NCBI GenBank assembly: GCA_003133645.1
Contig: PKYI01000033.1
Coordinates: forward strand, 1 to 64,000
Reading direction: 5' to 3'
DNA from: Acidobacteriota bacterium
GTDB lineage: Bacteria > Acidobacteriota > Thermoanaerobaculia > Thermoanaerobaculales > Thermoanaerobaculaceae
DNA: 64,000 bases
Shown here: positions 55,038 through 62,984 of the stretch, piece by piece
Layout of the letters: every line of letters begins with the position of its first letter
How positions within the stretch are numbered: the first letter of the stretch is position 1
Translations under genes and position numbers: made by a program
Notes under the pieces: model-generated
What the model was told of the DNA's origin: nothing
The model's input: the letters and a program-made list of their open reading frames with translations, nothing else
Databases searched by the model: none

Positions 55038-55154
55038 GTCACTGCGAGGAGCGGACCGACGAAGCAATCTCGTGGCCCAGTGAGGTTGGTGGACACCGGG
55101 TTGGGGACGGGATCGCTTCGTCATCCCGCCTGCGGCGGGACTCCTCGCGATGAC
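55038..55154. mobile_element. 117-bp inverted-repeat (MITE-like) element
   Basis: Termini GTCACTGCGAGGAG (55038-55051) and CTCCTCGCGATGAC (55141-55154) pair at 12 of 14 positions. Inner arms GACGAAGCAATC and GATCGCTTCGTC pair at 11 of 12, and a TCCCGCC-TGC-GGCGGGA hairpin sits near the right end. The sequence belongs to the widespread GTCAcTGCGAGGAGC...GACGAAGCAATC class of noncoding elements. No transposase is nearby. Confidence 0.75.
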
Positions 55155-55190
55155 ACCATTTCCTCTACAAAGGACGGTGAATTCGTATCA

Positions 55191-55301
55191 GGCTCACGGC
55201 CAGAGGAAACGCTTGAGGATCGAGAAGGCTCGGTCTACGTCGTCCTTCGCGAGCACGATGGTCAGCTCGCCGTACGTCGAGACCACCACCACGTTGAGGC
55301 C
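55191..55301 (-). pseudogene. Duplicated 3' end of the ACT-domain gene
   Basis: 111 bp match the 3' end of the gene at 56156 (56153-56266). They differ by four substitutions and one 3-bp deletion. All four substitutions are synonymous in the shared minus frame (GTA/GTG, CGA/CGC, GCC/GCG, TCG/TCA) and the gap removes one codon. The encoded tail reads STYGELTIVLAKDDVDRAF then SILKRFLWP, stop. The upstream part is missing, so this is the relic of a second, once-functional copy. Confidence 0.8.
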
Positions 55302-55324
55302 TACTGGGCTCATACTGTACTGGG

Positions 55325-55368
55325 GTCAGGCTTGCGTTGTTGCGTTGTTGCGTTGTTGGCCTTCAGGC
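55325..55368 (+). repeat. Dispersed GTCAGG/GCGTTGTT repeat, copy D
   Basis: GTCAGGCTTGC followed by three GCGTTGTT units where copy C has two, then GGCCTTCAGGCGGCC. It sits directly beside the duplicated gene fragment and the 117-bp element. Confidence 0.65.
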
Positions 55369-55588
55369 GGCCGGACCGCCCGGGGTGACCGCGTGGAGCC
55401 GGACCGGGCTCCCGTTGCCACCAGCCGTCGGTTGCGCTGACCCGCATGCGAATTGCCACTACCATGATGTTGGGACAGGGGATCACGCCGTCTCCGGGAT
55501 GGGAAGCGGAACACGGCCGGGGAGTGGAAGGCTCTCGGGTTCAAACGGGCCCCGGCCGAAGCCGGGAGAAGCAACGGGGGAGGGATCG

Positions 55589-55999
55589 ATGGACGTTCCA
55601 TCAGGGTGGTTCGAAGCGGCGAAGGGCAAGGAGGTCGAGGTCGTCCTGACCGGCCAGCAGGGCCCGATCACAGGCATCCTCGAGTCGGTCGGTGCGAGCT
55701 CTCTCGAGCTTCGGGACGGGCTCGACGACGTTTGGGTGAGCCTGTCGGCGGTCGTCTCGATCAGGGTTCACTCGCGCAAGCCGCCGGTGAGGGGCGTCGA
55801 TTCGAAGCGTTCGGTGACGAGCGAGCCCGAGACGCGAGAGGTTGTGCTGTTCTGCGAGGAGTGCGGGTACGAGCGGATGGGTCGAGAGCCGGTCTCCGCG
55901 GCGGAGAAACCGGAGGCAGCACCGGGAGCCGTGCAGGCGATCGACACATGTCCCGTATGCGGTTGTACGAGCTGGACACGCAAGAGGTCGCAGCCCTAG
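55589..55999 (+). CDS. Small Sm-like/zinc-ribbon protein of unknown function
   Basis: 136-residue protein in two parts. Residues 1-60 resemble an Sm/SH3-like small barrel (KEVEVVLTGQQGPITGILESV, SLELRDGLDDVWVSLSAVVSIRV). Residues 85-133 hold a four-cysteine zinc ribbon (CEECGYERMG ... CPVCGCTSW). The ATG at 55589 follows GGGGGAGGG. It lies between the repeat cluster and the ACT-domain gene. Function not recognised. Confidence 0.7.
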   Translation: MDVPSGWFEAAKGKEVEVVLTGQQGPITGILESVGASSLELRDGLDDVWVSLSAVVSIRVHSRKPPVRGVDSKRSVTSEPETREVVLFCEECGYERMGREPVSAAEKPEAAPGAVQAIDTCPVCGCTSWTRKRSQP

Positions 56000-56155
56000 G
56001 GATCGTCCGGACGGAAGCCGACCGCCGCGCGTTTGCCGACTGCGGCGGAGTTGGACGTGCCCGCGTCGTTCCGGCGCCAGCAAACCCTGTGTGTCGTCGA
56101 CCGCCTGGGACACCCAGACACAGGGGCCGTCGCCCGGCTCGAACAGATCTCCGGC

Positions 56156-56812
56156 TCACGGCCAGAGGAAACGCTTGAGGATCGAGAACGCGCGGTCCAC
56201 GTCGTCCTTCGCGAGCACGATGGTCAGCTCGCCGTACGTTGAGACCACCTCCACCACGTTGAGGCCGGCCAGCGCCAGTTGCTTGAGCAGGGTGTAGTGA
56301 ACCCCCGGCGTTTGCACGCTCTTCGGCGGCAGCGGGATGACGATCGCCGAGAGGTCATCGAGGCGGCTCACCAGCTGCTCGGAGCCGAACGCCGCCTCGA
56401 TGCGGCCCGCCAGACGCGCGCTCGCGATCAACGTCACTTCGAACACCCCCTGCGTATAGGTCAGGAACGCGTCCCGCTCCTTCGCGATGCTCAGCAGCAG
56501 GTTGCGATGGCGCTCGAGCAGTGTCGGCGAGCTACGGAAAGTGAATTCGACCAGGCTCGAGCGCACGGTAAGGTCGCGCATCTGGCGCAGCAGCTTCACG
56601 ATCGAGCGGTCCTGCGCGGCGATCCGCGGGGCGAGGCGCTTCAGGGCCATCATCACGGCCGCATCCGACACGCCCTTGCTCAAAGCGTCCTCCACCTTCG
56701 GCCGCAAGCGGCGCGCCAGCGCGGAGAGGTTGAGGATGCCCTCGGCAAGCCCCTCTTCGAGCAAGGGCAACTCTCGAACTAGTTCCTCCACCACTGCGGC
56801 CGTCGTTCGCAT
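56156..56812 (-). CDS. ACT-domain protein divergent from the lysine operon
   Basis: 218-residue protein. The N-terminal 120 residues are helical (VVEELVRELPLLEEGLAEGILNLSALARRLRPKVEDAL, then ALKRLAPRIAAQDRSIVKLLRQM). The C terminus holds two ACT-like units; the last is clear (PGVHYTLLKQLALAGLNVVEVVSTYGELTIVLAKDDVDRAF). ACT domains commonly bind amino acids. Its divergent position suggests a regulator or lysine sensor for the operon. No DNA-binding motif is certain in the helical part. Its promoter would place transcription at about the ATG, so the mRNA may be leaderless. Confidence 0.72.
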   Translation of the reverse strand: MRTTAAVVEELVRELPLLEEGLAEGILNLSALARRLRPKVEDALSKGVSDAAVMMALKRLAPRIAAQDRSIVKLLRQMRDLTVRSSLVEFTFRSSPTLLERHRNLLLSIAKERDAFLTYTQGVFEVTLIASARLAGRIEAAFGSEQLVSRLDDLSAIVIPLPPKSVQTPGVHYTLLKQLALAGLNVVEVVSTYGELTIVLAKDDVDRAFSILKRFLWP

Positions 56813-56820
56813 CCCACAAA

Positions 56821-56848
56821 AATTAACAACAAGAATGATTTTCGTCAA
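56821..56848 (-). promoter_or_regulatory. Promoter of the ACT-domain gene, probably leaderless
   Basis: On the minus strand TTGACG (56843-56848), 16-bp spacer, TTAATT (56821-56826) in a 60-bp AT-rich island. The expected transcription start is at 56813-56814, one or two bases before ATG 56812. On the plus strand TTGACA at 56863-56868 with GACGAT at 56887 may serve the lysW operon. Confidence 0.5.
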
Positions 56849-56915
56849 TCCTTCAAAGAAATTTGACAACCCATGACGGCCCGACTGACGATGGCACGTT
56901 CGCAATGGAGGACGA

Positions 56916-57092
56916 ATGAGTCCACTTCACAGCACCTGCCCGATCTGCGATGCAAATGTCGAGTTGCCGCCGGACGTGAGCGCATCGGAGGTGGTGCGCT
57001 GCGGCGACTGCGGCGCCGACCTCGAGGTGCAAGCGCTCGACCCGCCGGTGCTGGTCGAGGCCCCGGCCGAGGAAGAGGACTGGGGGCAGTGA
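56916..57092 (+). CDS. lysW: Amino-group carrier protein LysW with C-terminal Gln
   Basis: 58-residue acidic zinc-ribbon protein (CPIC at residues 8-11, CGDC at 29-32) with the glutamate-rich tail EEEDWGQ. In LysW from Thermus and archaea the tail is EDWGE, and the gamma-carboxyl of that last Glu is joined to the amino group of alpha-aminoadipate (or glutamate) as protecting carrier. Here codon 58 is CAG, so the acceptor carboxylate is an amide. The ribosome-binding site is GGAGGA. The stop overlaps the ATG of homocitrate synthase (TGATG). Gln could need deamidation, or a single-base error could explain it. Confidence 0.92.
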   Translation: MSPLHSTCPICDANVELPPDVSASEVVRCGDCGADLEVQALDPPVLVEAPAEEEDWGQ

Positions 57093-58270
57093 TGCTGCGC
57101 ATCCTCGACAGCACCCTGCGCGAGGGCGAGCAGACGCCCGGCGTCTGCTTCGACCTCCACGTCAAGCTGGCGATCGCCGAGTTGCTCGCCGACATCGGCG
57201 TGGACGTCATCGAAGCCGGCCACCCGGCGGTAACCGAGGGGGTCCACCGGGCGGTGCGGGCGATCGCCGGGCGGGGGCTGCGGCCGCTCGTCGGTGCGCA
57301 CGCCCGTTCCCTGGAAAGCGACGTCGAGATGGCGCTCGGGTGCGGCGTGGGCTTCCTCGGCATCTTCTACTGCGTCTCGGAGACGCGCTTGGCCGATCGC
57401 GCGACCGACCTCGACGACGCGGTCGCCCGGATCGCCGCGGTGATCCGCCTCGCCAAGACGCGAAAACCGGACCTCATCGTCCGCTACACGCCCGAGGACG
57501 CGGTCCGCTCGCCGTTCGGAAACGTCGTGACCGCGGCCGCGGCCGCCTGCGCGGCCGGCGCCGATGTGATCAGCATCGCCGACACCACCGGCTACATGAT
57601 CCCCGGCACCGACCGCAGCATGTTCGACTACGTCACGCGCCTCAGGGCCGAGCTGGCGCTGCGCGGGTTCGAGCCGCAGATCGCGGTCCACTGCCACAAC
57701 GACCGCGGCCTCGCCCTCGCCAACGCTCTCGACGCCATGCGAGCCGGTGCAAGCATCATCGACGCATCGGTCCTCGGCCTCGGCGAACGAGCCGGGATCG
57801 TGGACCTCGGCACGCTGCTCGCCGTGCTCGCGTCCGACTTCGGCCTGGCCGGTCGCTGGGACCTGACGCTGCTGCCGGAGCTGTACGAGCTCGTCAGCCG
57901 GTACGCCCGGGTGAGCGTCCCCATCAACCTGCCGGTGACGGGCAGGAACGCGTTCACCCATTGCGCCGGCGTCCACACCCAGGCGGCGGTCCGTAACCCG
58001 CTGCACTACCAGAGCCTCGACCCGGCGATCGTGGGCCGCAAGCCGGAGATCGCGCTCGACCACATGGCGGGGATGGCGTCGCTCCGGTTCTCGCTCGAGC
58101 GGATCGGCTACGGCGACCTCCCGGACGAGCTTGCCCGCCCGCTCCTCACGCGCGTCAAGGAGGTCGGTGAGAGCGGCCGCACGGTGGACCTCGACGAGCT
58201 GCGGCTGATCGTGCACGCCGTGCTGGAGCAAGAGACCCTTCTGGAGCGTGTCGAGAGGCTCGCGTCATGA
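57092..58270 (+). CDS. hcs: Homocitrate synthase-like acyltransferase
   Basis: 392-residue TIM-barrel enzyme of the DRE-metallolyase group. The metal/catalytic block [15 protein letters not shown] (3-17) and HCHNDRG (about 190) give the general base and metal His pair. It resembles homocitrate synthase, which condenses 2-oxoglutarate with acetyl-CoA to start lysine synthesis via alpha-aminoadipate. Context with LysW supports this over isopropylmalate or citramalate synthase. Homoaconitase and homoisocitrate dehydrogenase are not in the window. Confidence 0.88.
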   Translation: MLRILDSTLREGEQTPGVCFDLHVKLAIAELLADIGVDVIEAGHPAVTEGVHRAVRAIAGRGLRPLVGAHARSLESDVEMALGCGVGFLGIFYCVSETRLADRATDLDDAVARIAAVIRLAKTRKPDLIVRYTPEDAVRSPFGNVVTAAAAACAAGADVISIADTTGYMIPGTDRSMFDYVTRLRAELALRGFEPQIAVHCHNDRGLALANALDAMRAGASIIDASVLGLGERAGIVDLGTLLAVLASDFGLAGRWDLTLLPELYELVSRYARVSVPINLPVTGRNAFTHCAGVHTQAAVRNPLHYQSLDPAIVGRKPEIALDHMAGMASLRFSLERIGYGDLPDELARPLLTRVKEVGESGRTVDLDELRLIVHAVLEQETLLERVERLAS

Positions 58271-59115
58271 GAGTCGGGTTCCTCCACTCGCTGATCCGCA
58301 AGGAGGAAAAGTTGCTCCTCGACGAGCTCGCGACCCGGTCGGACGTCGAGGTGGTGATGATCGACGATCGCGAGATCACCTTCACGCTCGGCCAGGCCCG
58401 GCACGATCTCGACGTGGTGCTGGAGCGCTGCATCAACCACTCGCGCGCCCTCCATGCGCTGCGCCTGTTCGAGAGCCAGGGCGTCGCGTGCGTGAACACC
58501 TCGGCGGTGGCGGCGACATGCGGCGACAAGCTGCTCACCTCGATCGCGCTCGACGAGCACGGCGTGCCGCAGCCCGAGGTGCGCATCGCGTTCACGCCGG
58601 AATCGGCGATCGGGGCGATCGAGGCGATGGGCTACCCGGTCGTGCTCAAGCCCGCGGTTGGCTCGTGGGGGAGGCTGCTCGCCAAGGTCAACGACCGCGA
58701 CGCCGCCGAGGCGCTGCTCGAGCACAAGACCACGCTCGGCTCTTACCACCACTCGGTGTTCTACATCCAGAAGTACGTCGCCAAGCCCGGCCGCGACATC
58801 CGCGCCTTCGTGGTCGGCGACGAGTGCATCGCGGCGATCTACCGCAACTCCGAGCACTGGATCACCAACACCGCCCGGGGCGGATCCGCGACACGGTGTC
58901 CGATCACGTCGGAACTGGCGGCGATCTCGCTTGCCGGCGCCAAGGCGGTCGGGGGCGGTGTGGTCGCACTCGACATCTTCGAGGCCGACGGCGGCCTTCT
59001 CGTCAACGAGGTGAACTACACGATGGAGTTCAAGAACTCGATCGCGCCGACGGGCGTCGACATCCCGGCCAGGATCGTCGACTTTGCGCTGGCGCGCGCC
59101 CGGGTGCCGGCGTGA
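58267..59115 (+). CDS. lysX: LysW-alpha-aminoadipate ligase (ATP-grasp)
   Basis: 282-residue RimK/LysX-type ATP-grasp enzyme. It joins the amino group of alpha-aminoadipate to the C-terminal glutamate gamma-carboxyl of LysW with ATP. Motifs include [48 protein letters not shown] and [13 protein letters not shown]. The ATG overlaps the upstream stop (ATGA). Whether it prefers aminoadipate or glutamate (arginine route) cannot be decided by eye, but the homocitrate synthase gene points to lysine. Confidence 0.93.
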   Translation: MRVGFLHSLIRKEEKLLLDELATRSDVEVVMIDDREITFTLGQARHDLDVVLERCINHSRALHALRLFESQGVACVNTSAVAATCGDKLLTSIALDEHGVPQPEVRIAFTPESAIGAIEAMGYPVVLKPAVGSWGRLLAKVNDRDAAEALLEHKTTLGSYHHSVFYIQKYVAKPGRDIRAFVVGDECIAAIYRNSEHWITNTARGGSATRCPITSELAAISLAGAKAVGGGVVALDIFEADGGLLVNEVNYTMEFKNSIAPTGVDIPARIVDFALARARVPA

Positions 59116-60158
59116 GCCCGGTCCCGGTCGCGATCGTCGGCGCCTCGGGGTACGCGGGCGGCGAGCTGCTCCGCCTGCTCCTCGCCCACCCCGGCGTCGA
59201 GGTGCAACAGGTCACCTCGGAGAGCCGCGCCGGCGAGCCTGTCGTCGTCGTGCACCCCAACTTGCGCAAGCGCACGTTGCTCAAGTTCTCCCGGATGGGA
59301 GACCTGCAGCCCTGCGACACGGCGTTCCTCTGCCTGCCGCACGGCCGCACGGTCGAGGTCATCGACGGGGTGCTGGCAAGGTCTGAGCGGACCATCGACC
59401 TCTCCGCCGACTTCCGCCTGCGCCGCGCCGAGGACTACCTGCGCTGGTACGGCTTTGTCCACCCGCGGCCCGACCTGCTCGGCGCGTTCGTCTACGGCAT
59501 CCCCGAGCTGCACCGGGACGCAATGCGAGGCGCGCGCCTGGTCTCCAGCGCCGGCTGCAACGCGACCGCGGTGATCCTGGCGCTTGCCCCGCTGTTCAAG
59601 CACGGGGTGGCCGACACCCGCTGCACCGTGGTCGAGGCCAAGGTCGGGTCGAGCGAGGGCGGCGCCGGCGTCTCGCCCGCCTCGCACCACCCGGTGCGCG
59701 CCAACTGCGTGCGCTCGTACAAGCCCACCGGCCACCGCCACACCGCGGAGATGCTGCAGGAGTTGGGGCTTTCCGGCGACTCCCGCATCCATTTCTCGGC
59801 GACCGCGATCGACCTCGTGCGCGGGATCCTCGCCACCTGCCATGTGTTCCTCAACGACGGCGTCGACGAGAAGCAGATCTGGAAGCTCTACCGCCAGGAG
59901 TACGGCGACGAGCCGTTCGTCCGCATCGTCAAGGAACGCGACGGGGCGTTTCGCTACCCGGAACCGAAGCTGCTCGCCGGCACGAACTTCTGCGACATCG
60001 GATTCGAGCTGGACCGGGATGGCAACCGCTTGGTGGTGATGAGCGCACTCGACAACCTGGGCAAGGGCGCCGCGGGCCAGGCCGTGCAGGCGTTCAACCT
60101 CATGCACGGCCTCGACGAGACGGCGGGCCTCGGGTTTGTCGGCCTTCACCCGGTGTAA
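59112..60158 (+). CDS. lysY: LysW-aminoadipate semialdehyde (6-phosphate) reductase
   Basis: 348-residue homologue of N-acetyl-gamma-glutamyl-phosphate reductase (ArgC). NADPH loop [14 protein letters not shown] (8-21), catalytic Cys in SSAGCNATA, and His in [10 protein letters not shown]. It reduces the phosphorylated LysW-bound aminoadipate to semialdehyde. GTG start at 59112 overlaps the lysX stop (GTGA). Confidence 0.93.
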   Translation: MSPVPVAIVGASGYAGGELLRLLLAHPGVEVQQVTSESRAGEPVVVVHPNLRKRTLLKFSRMGDLQPCDTAFLCLPHGRTVEVIDGVLARSERTIDLSADFRLRRAEDYLRWYGFVHPRPDLLGAFVYGIPELHRDAMRGARLVSSAGCNATAVILALAPLFKHGVADTRCTVVEAKVGSSEGGAGVSPASHHPVRANCVRSYKPTGHRHTAEMLQELGLSGDSRIHFSATAIDLVRGILATCHVFLNDGVDEKQIWKLYRQEYGDEPFVRIVKERDGAFRYPEPKLLAGTNFCDIGFELDRDGNRLVVMSALDNLGKGAAGQAVQAFNLMHGLDETAGLGFVGLHPV

Positions 60159-60161
60159 GCC

Positions 60162-60800
60162 ATGTGCCGCCTGCTCGCCGTCAAGGACCGTACGCCGTTC
60201 GCGATCGCGCCGCTGCTGCGAGCGTTCGCCGCGATGGCGCGCACCAGCCGCGAGTACCAGGGTGACGGGTGGGGTTGTGCCTGGCGCGACGGGATCGGCT
60301 GGAATGCCTACCACAGTCTCACGCCGGTCTGGGACGACGACGTCAGGTCCTTCGGCGAGACCGGCCTGCTCGTCGCCCACGCCCGCTCGGCGTTCCGCAA
60401 CGAGGGGATCGCGCTCGAGAACAACATGCCGTTTGCCGCCGGCGGGCTCGTGTTCGCGTTCAACGGCGAGCTGCACGGCGTGCGGATCCGCGAGGACGGC
60501 CGCATCGGCGCCGAGAAGGTGTTCAACACGATCCGCCGACTGACCAACGGCGATCTCCGCGCCGGCCTGGAGCGGGCGGCGGCGGTGATTTGCGCCCGCA
60601 GCCGCTACGTCAGGGCGATGAACGTCGTGCTGAGCGACGGCGAGCGGATCCTCGCCCACTCGTCCTTCGCGGAGCGACCCGAGTACTTCACCGTGCACGT
60701 GGCGGCCCGCGACGGGCGGGTCGCCGTGTGCTCCGAGCCGTTGCCCGGCGAGGACGGCTGGCGTCCCATGGACAACGGCGCCACGGAGGTGTTCGCGTGA
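60162..60800 (+). CDS. Class II glutamine amidotransferase-like (Ntn) protein in the LysW operon
   Basis: 212-residue protein beginning MCRLLAV, with the N-terminal nucleophile Cys2 of class II glutaminase domains, and later QGDGWGCAW, HARSAF and FAFNGELHG, the substrate-binding blocks of the YafJ/EgtC/DUG3 branch. It has no synthetase partner domain. EgtC and DUG3 hydrolyse gamma-glutamyl amide bonds. Here such chemistry could convert the LysW C-terminal Gln to Glu, or release lysine from the gamma-Glu-Lys bond in place of LysK, which is absent. It starts 3 bp after lysY and its stop overlaps the lysZ start, so it is an integral part of the operon. Confidence 0.88.
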   Translation: MCRLLAVKDRTPFAIAPLLRAFAAMARTSREYQGDGWGCAWRDGIGWNAYHSLTPVWDDDVRSFGETGLLVAHARSAFRNEGIALENNMPFAAGGLVFAFNGELHGVRIREDGRIGAEKVFNTIRRLTNGDLRAGLERAAAVICARSRYVRAMNVVLSDGERILAHSSFAERPEYFTVHVAARDGRVAVCSEPLPGEDGWRPMDNGATEVFA

Positions 60801-61624
60801 TCATCGTCAAGATCGGTGGCGGCAAGACGATCAACGTCCCGGGCATCGCCCGGGACCTGGCCGGCATCGGCGTGAAGGCCGTCGTCGTGCACGGCGCCAA
60901 CGCGGTCCGCGACGAACTGGCGGGCGCTCTCGGCCGGGCCCCGCGGGTGGTGACCTCGGCCTCCGGCGTCACGAGCGTGTTCTCCGACCAAACGGCAATC
61001 GACCTCCTGTTGATGGCCTACGCCGGCGCGCGCAACAAGCGGATCGTCGAGGCGATGCAACAGGCCGGGGTCAACGCGGTCGGCCTCTGCGGGCTCGACG
61101 GGCGGGTCGTGCAGGGCCAGCGCAACCGCGGCATCCGCGTCGAAGCCGGCGGCAGGACCAGCATCCTCCACGACCTCTCGGGCAAGCCGCAATCCGTCAA
61201 CGTCGCGCTGTTGCGCGCGCTCCTGGCGCTCGGCCACACGCCCGTGCTCACGGTGCCGATCGCCGACGAGAACGGCGCGGCGATCAACGCCGAGAACGAC
61301 GACATCGTCGGCGTGCTGGCGCGCGACCTCGAAGCCGACACCGTGGTCCAACTCATCGAGGCGCCGGGGATGCTGCGCGACCCTGGGGATCCCGCGTCGG
61401 CGATCGCCTCGCTCGAGCTCGAGGAGCTGGCGCGTTGGGAGGCGTCCGCCGGCGGGAGGTTCAAGCGCAAGCTCATGGCGCTGCACCGCCTTCTTGAAAC
61501 CTGTGCGCCGCGCATCGTGATCGCGGACGGTCGCGCCGAGCATCCGCTTGCCGACGCGCTCGCCGGGATCGGGACCGAGGTCCTGGCATCCGCGTTCGCG
61601 CGGGCTGGGGGTGAGCGTGGCTAG
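60797..61624 (+). CDS. lysZ: LysW-aminoadipate 6-kinase
   Basis: 275-residue amino-acid kinase of the acetylglutamate-kinase family: KIGGGKTIN (5-13), VVHGANAVRDEL, NAENDDIVGVLARDL and the C-terminal FKRKLMAL. It phosphorylates the side-chain carboxylate of LysW-bound aminoadipate. GTG start at 60797 overlaps the preceding stop (GTGA). The next gene overlaps its end. Confidence 0.93.
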   Translation: MIIVKIGGGKTINVPGIARDLAGIGVKAVVVHGANAVRDELAGALGRAPRVVTSASGVTSVFSDQTAIDLLLMAYAGARNKRIVEAMQQAGVNAVGLCGLDGRVVQGQRNRGIRVEAGGRTSILHDLSGKPQSVNVALLRALLALGHTPVLTVPIADENGAAINAENDDIVGVLARDLEADTVVQLIEAPGMLRDPGDPASAIASLELEELARWEASAGGRFKRKLMALHRLLETCAPRIVIADGRAEHPLADALAGIGTEVLASAFARAGGERG

Positions 61625-62798
61625 CCGACTCGGGTTCGACGCCGCGGCCACGCAGCGGGAGTTCATGGCGAACCTCTACGTGAGGCGGGGGCTGACGCTC
61701 ACGCATGGGGAGGGTGTCGAGCTGGTCAGCGACACCGGCGAACGCTACCTCGACCTCATGAGCAACTATGGCGTCAACATCCTCGGCTACGGGCATCCCG
61801 GGCTGGAAGCAGCGCTCATCGCGCAACTGCGCGCCCTTCCGACCCTCCACTGCAGCTTCGTCAACGACGTGCGGGCATCGGCGTCGGCGGAGCTCGCGCG
61901 GCGGGTGAACCCGGCCGATCCCGGCCTCGTGTACTGGTCCAACTCCGGCGCCGAGGCGGTCGAGGCCGCGCTCAAGTTCGCCGCGATGGCGACCGGGAAG
62001 CGGCGCTTCGTCGCCTGTCGCGGCGCCTATCACGGCAAGACCCTCGGCGCGCTCTCCGCCACCTGGGGGGCGAAGTACCGCGAGCCGTTCGAGCCGTTGC
62101 TCTGGGAGTTCACCCACGTCGATTACGGGGACTCGGCGGCGCTCGAAGCCGCTCTCGACGAGGGCGCCGCCGCGTTCATCGTCGAGCCGATCCAGGGCGA
62201 GAGCGGCATCGTCGTGCCGCCGGAGGGCTACCTGCCTTCGGCGCGGCAGCTCTGCACCGACCGCGGGGCCTTGCTGATCACGGACGAGGTGCAGAGCGGC
62301 GTCGGCCGCACCGGCCGCTTCCTCGCCGCGGAGCACGAGGGCGTCGCGGCCGACATCGTTTGCCTGGGCAAGGGCCTCGCGGGCGGCATCCCGGTCGGCG
62401 CGACGGTCGTGACACGGGCCGTCGGCGAGCGCCTCGAGCGCGGCGCCCACTCCTCCACGTTCGGCGGCAACCCCCTGGCGCTTGCGGGCGCCCGCTTCAT
62501 CCTCGCGACGCTCGACGCCGCCATGCTGGAGCACGTCTCCCTCACCGGCGAGGCGTTCCTGGCCGCGCTGCGGTCGGTGACCCACGACCTGGTGCCCGGG
62601 GCCCGCGGCCGCGGGCTGATGCTCGGCCTGGTGGTGAGCGACCGCCGCGACGACATCCTGCGCGGCTTGCAGAAGCACAAGGTGCTCGCCGTCCCCGCCG
62701 GCAGCCACGTCGTGCGCTTCCTGCCGCCGTACGCGATCGAGTCCAGCCACATCGACCGGGCGGTCGGCGCGCTGCGCGACACCTTGCGCGGCATGTAA
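61617..62798 (+). CDS. lysJ: LysW-gamma-lysine aminotransferase
   Basis: 393-residue class III PLP aminotransferase, ArgD/LysJ-like. Motifs: SNSGAEAVEAALKFA, CRGAYHGKTLGALSATW, DEVQSGVGRTGRF and the Schiff-base Lys in CLGKGLAGGIPVGA. It aminates the LysW-bound semialdehyde to give LysW-lysine. GTG 61617 overlaps the lysZ stop by 8 bp; GTG 61611 is the alternative. It is the last operon gene; no lysK follows. Confidence 0.93.
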   Translation: MASRLGFDAAATQREFMANLYVRRGLTLTHGEGVELVSDTGERYLDLMSNYGVNILGYGHPGLEAALIAQLRALPTLHCSFVNDVRASASAELARRVNPADPGLVYWSNSGAEAVEAALKFAAMATGKRRFVACRGAYHGKTLGALSATWGAKYREPFEPLLWEFTHVDYGDSAALEAALDEGAAAFIVEPIQGESGIVVPPEGYLPSARQLCTDRGALLITDEVQSGVGRTGRFLAAEHEGVAADIVCLGKGLAGGIPVGATVVTRAVGERLERGAHSSTFGGNPLALAGARFILATLDAAMLEHVSLTGEAFLAALRSVTHDLVPGARGRGLMLGLVVSDRRDDILRGLQKHKVLAVPAGSHVVRFLPPYAIESSHIDRAVGALRDTLRGM

Positions 62799-62984
62799 CC
62801 AGCGTGCTTCAGTGGCGAACCGGTGACGAGGCCTCTCACCGTCCCCTGGGCGGCGCCTCCTCGCCTGGCGGCCCCTTCCATGCCCTCCAGATGTGCTGCC
62901 CACGCCCTGCGCACGGGTATCATCGAGATCGTGGGAACGGGAGTTCCAGTCCAAAGAGAGAATACGCACCTGGGAGGTGACCCG

